NCBI RefSeq assembly: GCF_004349065.1
Contig: NZ_SMKZ01000004.1
Span: 124,001 to 188,000 of the forward strand
Reading direction: 5' to 3'
Source: Jiangella asiatica
GTDB lineage: Bacteria; Actinomycetota; Actinomycetes; Jiangellales; Jiangellaceae
Length of the DNA stretch: 64,000 nt
In this document: in pieces, positions 9,793 to 18,926 of the stretch
Position numbering within the stretch: the stretch's first letter is position 1
Layout of the letters: every line of letters starts with the position of its first letter
Made by a program: the position numbers and the translations under genes
The notes under the pieces: generated by a model
The model's database searches: none
What the model was told of the DNA's origin: nothing
What the model saw: only the letters and a program-made list of their open reading frames with translations

Positions 9793-11010
9793 TCACGGGG
9801 ATTCCAGCAACGTCAGCCCGGCGGCGGCCGCGCCCCGGCTCCCGACGACCTCGCTGGTGCGATCCAGTGCCTCCTGGAGCCTGGCAGCCGTCGCCGTCCC
9901 GGTGTCGCCGCTCGCCAGGGCCGCCGGCACGTCGAGCACCTCCACCGGCGGCTCATAGGTCTGGTACAGCGGCAGGTACTCAGCGCCGGTGACGGCGAAG
10001 CCGCCGGTCGCGGGGTCCTCGGCGAAGGTGAACCGGGTCAGCAGGCCTTCCGCCTTCGGTCCCTCCGGCTCGGCGTGGTTGGCCATGAGGTTGCCCATGC
10101 CGTACACGACCCACTCGCCGCCGATGTTCTCCAGCGGCTGGACGACGTGGGCGTGGTGGCCGAGCAGCAGGTCGATGTCGGGCGAGGCGATGAGGTCCGG
10201 CGCCAGCGCGCTCTGCTGCTGGTTGGGCTCGTGGACGTACTCGTCGCCCCAGTGCATCGCGACGACGACGACCTCGGCGCCCTCGGCTCGTGCCCGGGCG
10301 GCGTCGGCGAGGATGCGCCCCCGGTCGATCTCGTTGCCCCGCCAGGTCTCGCCGTCCGGCGCCGGGATGCCGTTGAACCCGAACGTGTAGGACAGCAGCG
10401 CGACGGCGACCGGCCCGGCCGCCGTGGCGACGTCGACGACGGTGAGCTGCTCAGCCTCCGCGGGCGTGCGGGCCGACCCGGCGTGGGCGAGCCCGGCCGC
10501 GTCGAGGGTGTCGAGGGTGCGGTCGACGCCGGCCGCGCCCTGGTCGTAGGTGTGGTTCGACGCGGTCGTGCAGGCGTCGTAGCCGGTGTCGGCCAGCGCG
10601 GTCGCCACCTGTGGCGGGCCGGAGAACATCGGGTAGCCCTCGTACGGCCCGCCGGCCGGGGCCAGCGGCACCTCGAGGTGGCAGACGGCCAGCCCGGCGG
10701 CGGTGACGATCGGCGCGATGTTCGCCAGCTGCGGTGCGAAGTCCAGCTGCTCCCCCGACCCGGCGTCGCGCTCGGCCTGCGCCCACAGCCGCTCGTGCAG
10801 GAGCACGTCACCGGTGGCGACCAGCGTGAACTCACGCGGCTGCGGCGTCGGCGTGGGCGTCGGGGTCGGCGTCGGAGTGCCGCTGGTGGACGGCGTCGGG
10901 GACAGCGCCGCGCTCGGATCGTCGTCGCCGCCGCACCCGGCGAGTGCGGCCAGGACGGCGGTGGCGAGCGCGGCGACGGTGTGGACGCGCCGGCGGCTGT
11001 GATCGGTCAT
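9793..11010 (-). CDS. CapA-family metallophosphatase-like lipoprotein
   Basis: Encodes 405 residues from the ATG at 11010. A signal sequence ends in a lipobox (LAALAGCGG), followed by a Thr-Pro repeat linker (TPTPTPTPTP). The body is the PGA_cap/CapA fold of the calcineurin-like superfamily: VATGDVLLHERLW, CHLEVPLAP, ASNHTYDQG, AMHWGDEY and LGHHAHVVQPLE supply the usual metal-binding Asp, Asn and His residues. CapA relatives act on surface polyglutamate or capsule; here no capB/capC neighbours exist, so the substrate is open. A CACAAT box at 11040-11045 may be its -10. Confidence 0.88.
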   Translation of the reverse strand: MTDHSRRRVHTVAALATAVLAALAGCGGDDDPSAALSPTPSTSGTPTPTPTPTPTPQPREFTLVATGDVLLHERLWAQAERDAGSGEQLDFAPQLANIAPIVTAAGLAVCHLEVPLAPAGGPYEGYPMFSGPPQVATALADTGYDACTTASNHTYDQGAAGVDRTLDTLDAAGLAHAGSARTPAEAEQLTVVDVATAAGPVAVALLSYTFGFNGIPAPDGETWRGNEIDRGRILADAARARAEGAEVVVVAMHWGDEYVHEPNQQQSALAPDLIASPDIDLLLGHHAHVVQPLENIGGEWVVYGMGNLMANHAEPEGPKAEGLLTRFTFAEDPATGGFAVTGAEYLPLYQTYEPPVEVLDVPAALASGDTGTATAARLQEALDRTSEVVGSRGAAAAGLTLLESP

Positions 11011-11067
11011 CGCGCCCAAGTCTGCGCGGCCGCGCCGGCATTGTGCCAGCCATCGAGCGATATCGTC

Positions 11068-11913
11068 TCAGAACATGACCGTGGCGAACCGGCCCACCTC
11101 GGTGAAGCCGACCCTGCGGTAGGCACCACGGGCGGCGGTGTTGAAGTCGTTGACGTACAGCGACACGGTCGGTGCGATCTCGCGCAGGGCGAAGCCCGCG
11201 ACGGCGGCCATCCCGCCCACCGACAGGCCCTCGCCGCGGCGGTCCGGCCGGACCCAGACGCCCTGGACCTGGCAGGCGTGCGGCGTCACCGCGCCCACCT
11301 CGGCCTTGAAGACGATCTCGCCGTCCTCGAACCGCGCGAACGCCCGCCCGGCCCGGACCAGCTCGCTGAGCCGGGCCCGGTAGTACACGCCGCCGTCGGT
11401 GCCGTTCGGTGAGACGCCGACCTCCTCGGTGAACATGGCGATCGCGGCGGGCAGCAGCTGGTCGAGCTCGTCCGGGCGGACCCGTCGCACCAGCGGGTCC
11501 GGCGCGACCGCCGGCGCCGTCGCCAGCGCCATCACCGGCTGGCAGGCACGCACCTCGCGGGCCGGGCCCCACTCCGGGCGCAGGAGGTCCCACATGGTCA
11601 GCACGGCATCGGCCGGCCCGACGATCGAGGAGCAGCGGCGCCCGCGGCGCAGCGCGAGGTCGGCGAAGGTGCGCGCCGCCGGTGCGGTGGCGCCCACCGG
11701 CACCAGGTTGGCACCGGAGTAGCACATGGAGCGCAGCCGCTCCTCCTCGAAGTACCCCCACAGCTCACCGGCCAGCCGCGACGGGGCCAGGCCGGAGGCG
11801 TGCACCCGGGAACCGACGAAGACGTCGAGCTGGGGTGCGCGATCGAGAACGGTGACGACCTGGTCGAGGTCGGCCTGGCTCAGCGGCCGCACCGCCGTCG
11901 ACGTACCGAGCAC
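11068..11913 (-). CDS. GNAT acetyltransferase with N-terminal DUF4081
   Basis: Encodes 281 residues from a GTG with a strong GGAGG 8 bases upstream. The first ~130 residues are the DUF4081 domain; the C-terminal half is a GNAT fold with VQGVWVRPDRRGEGLSVGGM (acetyl-CoA pyrophosphate loop) and SLYVNDFNTAARGAYRRVGF. This two-domain protein next to ispG and the site-2 protease is conserved across actinobacteria. The acetyl acceptor is unknown. It lies 98 bases downstream of ispG; that gap has a small GCTGCT/AGCAGC hairpin at 11960-11976. Confidence 0.88.
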   Translation of the reverse strand: MLGTSTAVRPLSQADLDQVVTVLDRAPQLDVFVGSRVHASGLAPSRLAGELWGYFEEERLRSMCYSGANLVPVGATAPAARTFADLALRRGRRCSSIVGPADAVLTMWDLLRPEWGPAREVRACQPVMALATAPAVAPDPLVRRVRPDELDQLLPAAIAMFTEEVGVSPNGTDGGVYYRARLSELVRAGRAFARFEDGEIVFKAEVGAVTPHACQVQGVWVRPDRRGEGLSVGGMAAVAGFALREIAPTVSLYVNDFNTAARGAYRRVGFTEVGRFATVMF

Positions 11914-12011
11914 GTCGTCCCTCCTCCCCCGACAGCCCGGGGGCCGGCAACCCCCTCAAGCTGCTAGTGAAGCAGCACCCGGCCGTTCTGTCAGGCCGAG
12001 AACGCCCGCTG

Positions 12012-13163
12012 TCACCCGACCGTGACGGTCGGCCCGGCGTCGGACTCGGACGGCTCCATCGTCTCGGCGATGCGCATCGCCTCCTCGATGAGGGTCTCGA
12101 CGATCTCCGACTCCGGCACGGTCTTGATCACCTCGCCCTTCACGAAGATCTGGCCCTTGCCGTTGCCGGAGGCGACGCCGAGGTCGGCCTCGCGGGCCTC
12201 ACCCGGGCCGTTGACGACGCAGCCCATGACAGCCACCCGCAGCGGGATCTCCATGCCCTCCAGGCCGGCGGTGACGCGGTCGGCGAGGGTGTAGACGTCG
12301 ACCTGGGCGCGGCCGCACGACGGGCAGGAGACGATCTCGAGCTTGCGCGGGCGCAGGTTGAGCGACTGCAGGATCTGGTTGCCGACCTTGACCTCCTCGA
12401 CCGGAGGCGCGGACAACGAGACCCGGATGGTGTCGCCGATGCCCTTGGACAGCAGCGCGCCGAACGCGACCGCCGACTTCACCGTCCCCTGGAAGGCAGG
12501 GCCGGCCTCGGTGACGCCCAGGTGCAGCGGCCAGTCGCCGCGCTCGGCGAGCAGCTCGTAGGCGCGGACCATGACGACGGGGTCGTTGTGCTTCACCGAG
12601 ATCTTGAAGTCGTGGAAGTCGTGCTCCTCGAACAGCGAGGCCTCCCACACCGCGGACTCCACCAGCGCCTCCGGCGTGGCCTTGCCGTACTTGGCCAGCA
12701 GCCGGGGGTCCAGCGAGCCGGCGTTGACGCCGATGCGCAGGGAGACGCCGGCGGCGGCGGCGGCTCGGGCGATCTCGCCGACCTTGTCGTCGAACCTCTT
12801 GATGTTGCCCGGGTTGACCCGCACCGCCGCGCAGCCGGCGTCGATGGCGGCGAAGACGTACTTGGGCTGGAAGTGGATGTCGGCGATGACCGGGATCTGC
12901 GACTTCTTGGCGATGACGGGCAGCGCCTCGGCGTCGTCGGCGCTGGGCACGGCGACCCGGACGATGTCGCAGCCGGCCGCGGTGAGCTCCGCGATCTGCT
13001 GCAGTGTCGCGTTGATGTCGGTGGTCGGCGTGGTCGTCATGGACTGGACGCTGACCGGCGCGTCACCGCCGACCTCGACCTTGCCGACGCGGATCTTCCG
13101 GGACGGGCGCCGCGGCGCCAGCACCGCAGGCGGCAGCTGGGGCATCCCCAGGGCGACACTCAT
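12012..13163 (-). CDS. ispG: 4-hydroxy-3-methylbut-2-en-1-yl diphosphate synthase (flavodoxin), IspG/GcpE
   Basis: Encodes 383 residues. IspG converts MEcPP to HMBPP in the MEP isoprenoid pathway using a [4Fe-4S] cluster. The cluster ligands are visible: Cys280 and Cys283 in SCPSCGR, Cys315 and the following Glu322 in CVVNGPGE. The TIM-barrel part includes [19 protein letters not shown] and [15 protein letters not shown]. An AGGAGAGG sequence precedes the ATG. It sits 21 bases after the site-2 protease gene and two genes after dxr, so two MEP enzymes share the operon. Confidence 0.97.
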   Translation of the reverse strand: MSVALGMPQLPPAVLAPRRPSRKIRVGKVEVGGDAPVSVQSMTTTPTTDINATLQQIAELTAAGCDIVRVAVPSADDAEALPVIAKKSQIPVIADIHFQPKYVFAAIDAGCAAVRVNPGNIKRFDDKVGEIARAAAAAGVSLRIGVNAGSLDPRLLAKYGKATPEALVESAVWEASLFEEHDFHDFKISVKHNDPVVMVRAYELLAERGDWPLHLGVTEAGPAFQGTVKSAVAFGALLSKGIGDTIRVSLSAPPVEEVKVGNQILQSLNLRPRKLEIVSCPSCGRAQVDVYTLADRVTAGLEGMEIPLRVAVMGCVVNGPGEAREADLGVASGNGKGQIFVKGEVIKTVPESEIVETLIEEAMRIAETMEPSESDAGPTVTVG

Positions 13164-13184
13164 GTGGAACCTCTCCTATACCTC

Positions 13185-14507
13185 TCAGCCCAGCAGCCGG
13201 ACGGGGTTGACCAGGTCGGCGTAGATCAGCAGCGCGCTCATGCCGATGAGCACCACCGCGACCCCGTAGGCGAGCGGCAGCGCCTTGGCGACGTCGACGG
13301 GCTGCGGCTCGGGACGGCGGAACACCCGGGCGAAGGCCCGCTTGACGGCCTCCCAGATGGCGCCCGCGGCGTGCCCGCCGTCCAGCGGCAGCAGCGGCAC
13401 CAGGTTGAACAGGGCGATCGCCATGTTGAACGACGCCAGCATCATGACGAACGTGGCCACCCGCTGGCCGCCGGTGAACTCGTCGGCGGAGGCGATCTCG
13501 CCGCCGATGCGTCCCGCGCCGACGATGCTGACCGGCGTCTCCGCACTGCGCTCGGCACCGCCGAACGCGGCGTCCCACACATCGACCATGCGCTGCGGGA
13601 TACGCGACATGGCCTCGGCGGTGTTGCTGATGAACCCGCCGGTCCACGCCAGCGTGCCCGCGACGTCCTCGCGCTCGAAGTGCTGGAACGTCGGCTGGAC
13701 GCCGAGGAAGCTGGTCTCCAGCACGTCGCCGGGCTCGCCGTCGGGGTCGGGCCGCTCAGCCAGGATGAGGCTGGCCTGCAGCGTCCGCTCGGCGCCGTCG
13801 CGCTGGACCACGATGTCGACGGTGTTCGGCCCGGCCGCGGCGATCGCGTCGGAGACCTCCGGCCACGTGGACACCTCGGTGCCGTCGACGGCGAGGATGC
13901 GGTCGCCGGGCAGGATGCCGGCCTCGGCCGCGGGCGCGGCCGGCCAGCCGGTGCAGTCGTCGCCGGCCTCCTCGGCCTGCGACGCCGGGACGACGCACTC
14001 GCTGACGACGCTGACCACCGGGTCGTACACCGGCTTGTCGGGGTTGCCGAACGTCATGAGCACGCCGCCGGCCAGGATGATGGCCAGCACGATGTTCATG
14101 GCCGGGCCGCCGAGCATGACGATGAGCTTCTTCCACCAAATCTTGCGGTAGAAGACGCGGTCCCCGTCGTCCGGGCCGATCTCCTCGCGCGAGGCGTTGC
14201 GCGCGTCGCGGGCCATGGTCTGGAACAGGCCGGTGCTGGACTGGCGCAGCTCGTTGGCGTTGCCGCCGGGCTCGGGCGGGAACATGCCGATCATGCGAAC
14301 GTAGCCGCCGAGCGGAACGGCCTTGAAGCCGTACTCGGTCTCGCCGCGCCTGCGTGACCACACCGTGCGGCCGAACCCGATCATGTACTGGGTGACCTTG
14401 ATGCCGAACAGCTTGGCGGGCACGAGGTGCCCGATCTCGTGCAGCGCGATGGAGACCATGAGGCCGACGGCGAACAGCAGGATGCCGACGACGGCGAGCA
14501 GGTCCAT
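13185..14507 (-). CDS. rip1: Site-2 (M50) intramembrane metalloprotease, RseP/Rip1 type
   Basis: Encodes 440 residues. Zinc site HEIGH at residues 23-27 in the first membrane helix and NLVPLLPLDGGH near the C-terminus (Asp is the third ligand) define the M50 family. A periplasmic PDZ domain (AGILPGDRILAVDG) lies between, and at least four hydrophobic segments are seen. Such proteases cut anti-sigma factors within the membrane; mycobacterial Rip1 is the nearest model. It starts 1 base after the dxr stop and is followed by ispG, the conserved actinobacterial order. Confidence 0.93.
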   Translation of the reverse strand: MDLLAVVGILLFAVGLMVSIALHEIGHLVPAKLFGIKVTQYMIGFGRTVWSRRRGETEYGFKAVPLGGYVRMIGMFPPEPGGNANELRQSSTGLFQTMARDARNASREEIGPDDGDRVFYRKIWWKKLIVMLGGPAMNIVLAIILAGGVLMTFGNPDKPVYDPVVSVVSECVVPASQAEEAGDDCTGWPAAPAAEAGILPGDRILAVDGTEVSTWPEVSDAIAAAGPNTVDIVVQRDGAERTLQASLILAERPDPDGEPGDVLETSFLGVQPTFQHFEREDVAGTLAWTGGFISNTAEAMSRIPQRMVDVWDAAFGGAERSAETPVSIVGAGRIGGEIASADEFTGGQRVATFVMMLASFNMAIALFNLVPLLPLDGGHAAGAIWEAVKRAFARVFRRPEPQPVDVAKALPLAYGVAVVLIGMSALLIYADLVNPVRLLG

Positions 14508-14508
14508 G

Positions 14509-15711
14509 TCAGCGTTCCTCTTCCGATCCGACGAGCTCGCGGGCCCGGGATCTCGCCCAGCCCTCGGCCGCCACCACGTCGTCGACGCTCAGCGCGTCAC
14601 CTCCACCGTACTCGTCAAGGATACGGGCGATAGTGTCCACGATGCCCAGGAACGGCAGCCGCCCGTCGACGAACGCGGCCAGGCACTCCTCGTTGGCGGC
14701 GTTGTAGACGGCCGGCGCGAGCCCGCCGCGCAGGCCGGCGGCCCGGGCGAGCTCCACCGCGGGGAACGCCGCGTCGTCCAGCGGCATGAACTCCCAGGTC
14801 GACGCCGTGGTCCAGTCGCAGGCCGGCGCGGCGTCGGCCAGCCGGTCCGGCCACGACAGTGCCAGCGCGATCGGGATGCGCATGTCCGGCGGACTGGCCT
14901 GGGCGAGCGTGGAGCCGTCGATGAACTCCACCATCGAGTGCACGATCGACTGCGGGTGCACCACCACCTCGATGGCGTCGAACGCCACGTCGAACAGCAG
15001 GTGCGCCTCGATCAGCTCCAGGCCCTTGTTGACCAGGTTCGCGGAGTTGATGGTGACGACCGGGCCCATGGACCACGTCGGGTGGGCCAGCGCCTGCTCC
15101 GGCGTGACCTCGGTGAGCTCGGCACGGGCGCGGCCGCGGAACGGACCGCCGCTCGCGGTCAGCACCAGCTTGCGGACCTCGCCGGCCCGGCCGCCGCGCA
15201 GGCACTGCGCCAGCGCGCTGTGCTCACTGTCGACCGGGACGATCTGGCCGGGCGCCGCGGCGGCCTTGACCAGCTGGCCGCCGGCGATCAGGGACTCCTT
15301 GTTGGCCAGCGCGAGCGTGCGACCGGCCTTCAGCGCCGCCAGTGTGGGTGCCAGGCCGATGGAGCCGGTGATGCCGTTGAGTACGACGTCGCACTCGGCG
15401 GTGGCCAGCTCCGTGACGGCGTCGGGGCCGGCGAGCACCCGCGGGACCCGGTACTCCCCCGACTCGTACCCATGTCGCTGCGCCTCGGCGTAGAACGCGA
15501 GCAGCAGGTCCTCCGCCGCGCCGGCGTGCGCGACGGCGACGGTCTCGACGCCCAGCCGCAGCGCCTGGGCCGCGAGCGCGGCCGGATCGGAGCCGCCCGC
15601 CGCCAGCCCCACCACGCGCACCCGGTCCGGGTTGCGCAGCGCGACGTCGACCGCCTGGGTGCCGACGGAGCCGGTGGAGCCGAGCAGGACGACGTCGCGG
15701 GGACTCTGCAT
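14509..15711 (-). CDS. dxr: 1-deoxy-D-xylulose 5-phosphate reductoisomerase
   Basis: Encodes 400 residues. Dxr makes 2-C-methyl-D-erythritol 4-phosphate, the first committed MEP step. The NADPH-binding GSTGSVGTQ lies at residues 10-18; the catalytic acidic cluster is in [11 protein letters not shown], and the flexible loop [21 protein letters not shown] is intact. The C-terminal helical domain ends [11 protein letters not shown]. It is the promoter-proximal gene of the dxr-protease-ispG group; upstream DNA to 15800 is divergent from the ABC importer operon. Confidence 0.96.
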   Translation of the reverse strand: MQSPRDVVLLGSTGSVGTQAVDVALRNPDRVRVVGLAAGGSDPAALAAQALRLGVETVAVAHAGAAEDLLLAFYAEAQRHGYESGEYRVPRVLAGPDAVTELATAECDVVLNGITGSIGLAPTLAALKAGRTLALANKESLIAGGQLVKAAAAPGQIVPVDSEHSALAQCLRGGRAGEVRKLVLTASGGPFRGRARAELTEVTPEQALAHPTWSMGPVVTINSANLVNKGLELIEAHLLFDVAFDAIEVVVHPQSIVHSMVEFIDGSTLAQASPPDMRIPIALALSWPDRLADAAPACDWTTASTWEFMPLDDAAFPAVELARAAGLRGGLAPAVYNAANEECLAAFVDGRLPFLGIVDTIARILDEYGGGDALSVDDVVAAEGWARSRARELVGSEEER

Positions 15712-15806
15712 GCGCCCATTGTCCCCCGGCGGTCTTTCCGGCGACCGGGCCGGCCGGAGATCACATCGTCCGTTGAGCGCACCCGGTCACGGGAAGATCT
15801 GTAGTT

Positions 15807-15914
15807 TGGTCTCAATCAGGCATAGACCACAGGCAGTTCGCTCCGCGACAGGTCCAGACCATTGACGTCGTGGCGGGCCAGTGGTAGACCAACCGGCCAA
15901 CAGGTCTATGGTCT
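15807..15914. promoter_or_regulatory. Cluster of GGTC/GACC operator-like motifs with a candidate promoter
   Basis: The dxr/ABC-importer intergenic region holds four related motifs: TGGTCT (15807-15812) with AGACCA (15824-15829) 11 bases apart; GGTC-CA-GACC (15851-15860); TGGT-AG-ACCA (15882-15891); and two direct GGTCT copies (15903-15907, 15910-15914). A plausible promoter TTGACG-N17-TAGACC (15862-15890) overlaps the third site and would drive the + strand importer. The arms resemble GntR-family operators such as the DasR site TGGTCTAGACCA, but spacing differs. Between 15915 and 16028 I see only the leader and the ribosome site GAGG. Confidence 0.6.
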
Positions 15915-16028
15915 GTGGGCGAGCCAGGCGCCGGAGCCGGCCTCGCCGGCACCGCTCCGGGGGTCGCCGGGCCTGGGCCGACGACGTACCTCTACCGTTC
16001 ACCCCTCGACCGATTGCGAGGTACCCGC

Positions 16029-17891
16029 ATGACGACATCCGTCATCCGGACCCGGCCGGGCAGGCTCAGCAGCCGTCCGGGCAGGTTCGCGGCCGGTGTG
16101 GCCGCCGCGGCGCTGGCCGCCACCGGCATCGTCGCCGGTACACCCATGGCATCGGCCGACGACGAGCCGACATCGATCACCATCGCCGTCGCTCAGGAGG
16201 TCGACTCCCTGAGCCCGTTCCAGGCGGTCCGGCTGATCACCACCAACATGCATCGGTGGATGTACGACTTCCTCACCAACTACGACCCCGAGACCGGCGA
16301 GACCATCCCGGCGCTGGCCGAGGAGTGGGAGACGTCCGAGGACGGGCTGACCTGGACGTACCACCTCCGCGAGGACGCCACCTGGACCGACGGCGAGCCG
16401 GTCACCGCGGAGGACGTCGCCTGGACGTTCAACACGATGATGACCGACCCGGCCGCCGCCGAGGCGAACGGCAACTTCGTCGAGAACTTCGCGTCCGTGA
16501 CCGCCACCGACGAGCACACCGTCGAGATCGTGCTCAACGAGCCGCAGGTCACCATGCTCGCCCTCGACGTGCCGATCCTGCCCGAGCACATCTGGTCCGA
16601 GATCTCCGACTTCGGCGAGTTCAACAACGACCAGGAGTTCCCCATCGTCGGGAGCGGGCCGTTCATCCTCACCGACTACCAGCCGAACGTGTCGATCACG
16701 CTGGAGGCGAACCCGGACTACTGGCGCGGCGCGCCACAGTTCGACCAGCTGATCCTGCGCTACATCGACGACCCCGACGCCCAGGTGGAGGCGCTGCGCA
16801 CCGGCGAGGTCGACTTCGTCTTCAACCTCACGCCAGCGCAGTTCGACTCCCTGGACGGCCAGGAGAACATCACCGTCAGCAACGCGCAGGGCAAGAGGTT
16901 CCAGGCCATCACGTTGAACCCCGGGGCCCGGCTGCAGGACGGCACGCCCTTCGGCGACGGGCACCCGGCGCTGCAGGACCCCGTCGTACGCGAGGCACTG
17001 GTGCACACCATCGACCGGGACGCGATCTACGAGGTCGCCTACGGTGGCTACGGCGAGGCCAACGGCGGCTACATCCCGTCGCGGTACGACACCTACCATT
17101 GGGAGCCGAGCGAGGACGAGGCGACGGCCTTCGACATCGACGAGGCCAACCGGCTGCTGGACGAGGCGGGCTACGCGCCGGGCGGCGACGGCATCCGGGT
17201 CGGCCCGGACGGCCGGCCGCTGTCGTTCAGGTTCAACGTGCACGGCGACAACCCGCAGTACATCCAGGCCGCGGAGATGATGGCCGAGTGGGCTCGCGAG
17301 GCGGGCATGGAACTGCTGGTCGAACCGGTGTCCGAGGTCGGCTCGCTGCTGGACGAGGGCACCTACGAGATCCTGACCACGGGCTGGAACGTCAACCCCG
17401 ACCCCAACTACGTCCTGTCGATCAACCTGTGCAGCGGGCTGCCGACGGAGCTGGGCGGGCCTTACCTGTCCGACGCGTACTACTGCAACGACGAGTACGA
17501 CCAGCTGTACGCGCAGCAGCTGTCGGAGCTGGACGTCGACGCCCGCGCCGAGATCGTCCACGAGATGCAGCGGGTGCTCTACGAGGACAACATCTTCGTG
17601 GTGTGGGGCTACGCCGACCAGCTGGAGGCCTACCGGTCCGACGTCATCGCCGAGATGACCCCGCAACCGGACCCCGGCGGCAACTTCTACGGCCAGGACG
17701 GCTACTGGAGCTGGTGGTCCGCTGTCCCGGTCGGTGAAGAGGACAGCGCGGCCGAGGGATCCGGTTCCGACGACGACGGCGGCTCGAACACCGGTCTCAT
17801 CATCGGCATCGCCGCCGCTGCCCTGGTGATCATTGCGCTGGTGGTGCTGGCGTTGAGACGCCGCGGCGCCACCGCGGACGACCGCGAGTAG
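16029..17891 (+). CDS. Opp/Dpp-type ABC importer, substrate-binding protein with C-terminal membrane anchor
   Basis: Encodes 620 residues from the ATG at 16029 (GAGG about 9 bases upstream); an open frame extends to 15915 but lacks a signal sequence in front. A Sec-type signal peptide ends around MASADD (residue ~43) without a lipobox Cys. The SBP_bac_5 domain spans about 48-560 (ETIPALAEEWETSEDGLTWT, VREALVHTIDRDAIYEVAYG). After a Ser/Asp/Gly linker there is a hydrophobic helix (TGLIIGIAAAALVIIALVV) and RRRG, so the protein is tethered by a C-terminal helix rather than by lipid. Ligand: peptide or oligosaccharide, not decided by sequence. Confidence 0.9.
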   Translation: MTTSVIRTRPGRLSSRPGRFAAGVAAAALAATGIVAGTPMASADDEPTSITIAVAQEVDSLSPFQAVRLITTNMHRWMYDFLTNYDPETGETIPALAEEWETSEDGLTWTYHLREDATWTDGEPVTAEDVAWTFNTMMTDPAAAEANGNFVENFASVTATDEHTVEIVLNEPQVTMLALDVPILPEHIWSEISDFGEFNNDQEFPIVGSGPFILTDYQPNVSITLEANPDYWRGAPQFDQLILRYIDDPDAQVEALRTGEVDFVFNLTPAQFDSLDGQENITVSNAQGKRFQAITLNPGARLQDGTPFGDGHPALQDPVVREALVHTIDRDAIYEVAYGGYGEANGGYIPSRYDTYHWEPSEDEATAFDIDEANRLLDEAGYAPGGDGIRVGPDGRPLSFRFNVHGDNPQYIQAAEMMAEWAREAGMELLVEPVSEVGSLLDEGTYEILTTGWNVNPDPNYVLSINLCSGLPTELGGPYLSDAYYCNDEYDQLYAQQLSELDVDARAEIVHEMQRVLYEDNIFVVWGYADQLEAYRSDVIAEMTPQPDPGGNFYGQDGYWSWWSAVPVGEEDSAAEGSGSDDDGGSNTGLIIGIAAAALVIIALVVLALRRRGATADDRE

Positions 17892-18926
17892 ATGGCTGAT
17901 TCGGCATTCCCGACCGCGCCGGTCCCGCAGCTCGCCCAGAGCATGCGGGACCGGTCCGGTGTGCGACGCAGGCTCCGCTACTACGGCGAGAAGGTGGCCG
18001 GCTCGCTGGTGTCCCTGTTCGCCGTCATCCTGACCAGCTTCTTCCTCTTCCGGATCATCCCCGGCGACCCCGTGCGCACCATGACGCACGGCCGCCCGGT
18101 CAGCATCGAGCAGCAGGAGCAGCTGCGCCGCGACTTCGGGCTGGACAAGCCGCTGGCGCAGCAGTTCCTCGACTACCTGACCGGCGTGCTGCGGCTGGAC
18201 CTGGGCGACTCGTTCCAGTTCAACCGCCCGGTGACCGACCTGATCGGCGACCGATTGTGGCCGACGGTGCTGCTGGTCGGCACCAGCGTGGTGATCTCCG
18301 CGGCGCTGGGGCTGTGGCTCGGCGTCCGGTGCGCGTGGAACCACGGCAGCCTCGGCGACCGCGTCAACACCGGGGTGGCGCTGACCCTGTGGTCGGTGCC
18401 GAGCTTCTGGCTCGGCCTGATCCTCATCGTGATCTTCGCCTCCGGTGCCGGCTGGTTCCCCACCAGCGGCATGGAGAGCACCGGCGTGTCCGGCTGGGAA
18501 CGCATCCCCGACATCGCCCATCACATGGTGCTGCCCCTGGTCACGCTGGTCGCCGTGGTGTACGCGCAGTACCTGATGATCATGCGGTCGTCGCTGCTGG
18601 ACGAGATGGGCAGCGACTACATCGTCACCGCCCGGGCCAAGGGGCTGCGCGACGTGATCGTGCGGCGCCGGCACGCGGTGCCCAACGCGCTGCTGCCGAC
18701 CATCACGCTGATCTTCGTCAACCTGGGCTTCGTGGTGTTCGGCGCGGTCCTGGTCGAGACGATCTTCTCCTGGCCGGGCCTGGGGCAGCTGTTCTACTCC
18801 GGTCTGGCGGTCCCGGACCTGCCGCTGGTGCAGGGGTTGTTCATCCTCTTCTCCGCGGCGGTGATCCTCATGAACCTGCTGGCCGACCTGCTGTACCCGG
18901 TCGTGGACCCGCGGGTGCGGCCATGA
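17892..18926 (+). CDS. ABC importer permease, OppB/DppB type
   Basis: Encodes 344 residues; the ATG directly follows the stop of the binding-protein gene with no gap. Six membrane helices are expected; the N-terminal RIIPGDPVRTM motif, WSVPSFWLGL, and the cytoplasmic EAA loop around YIVTARAKGLRDVIVRRRHAVPNALLP are those of the OppB/DppB branch. The first ~30 residues form a longer than usual cytoplasmic leader. It forms the channel with the next permease. Confidence 0.93.
   Translation: MADSAFPTAPVPQLAQSMRDRSGVRRRLRYYGEKVAGSLVSLFAVILTSFFLFRIIPGDPVRTMTHGRPVSIEQQEQLRRDFGLDKPLAQQFLDYLTGVLRLDLGDSFQFNRPVTDLIGDRLWPTVLLVGTSVVISAALGLWLGVRCAWNHGSLGDRVNTGVALTLWSVPSFWLGLILIVIFASGAGWFPTSGMESTGVSGWERIPDIAHHMVLPLVTLVAVVYAQYLMIMRSSLLDEMGSDYIVTARAKGLRDVIVRRRHAVPNALLPTITLIFVNLGFVVFGAVLVETIFSWPGLGQLFYSGLAVPDLPLVQGLFILFSAAVILMNLLADLLYPVVDPRVRP

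Noticed and set aside
13185-15711. Horizontal transfer of the dxr-protease-ispG block
   Set aside because: Gene order and composition are the usual actinobacterial ones; nothing atypical seen.
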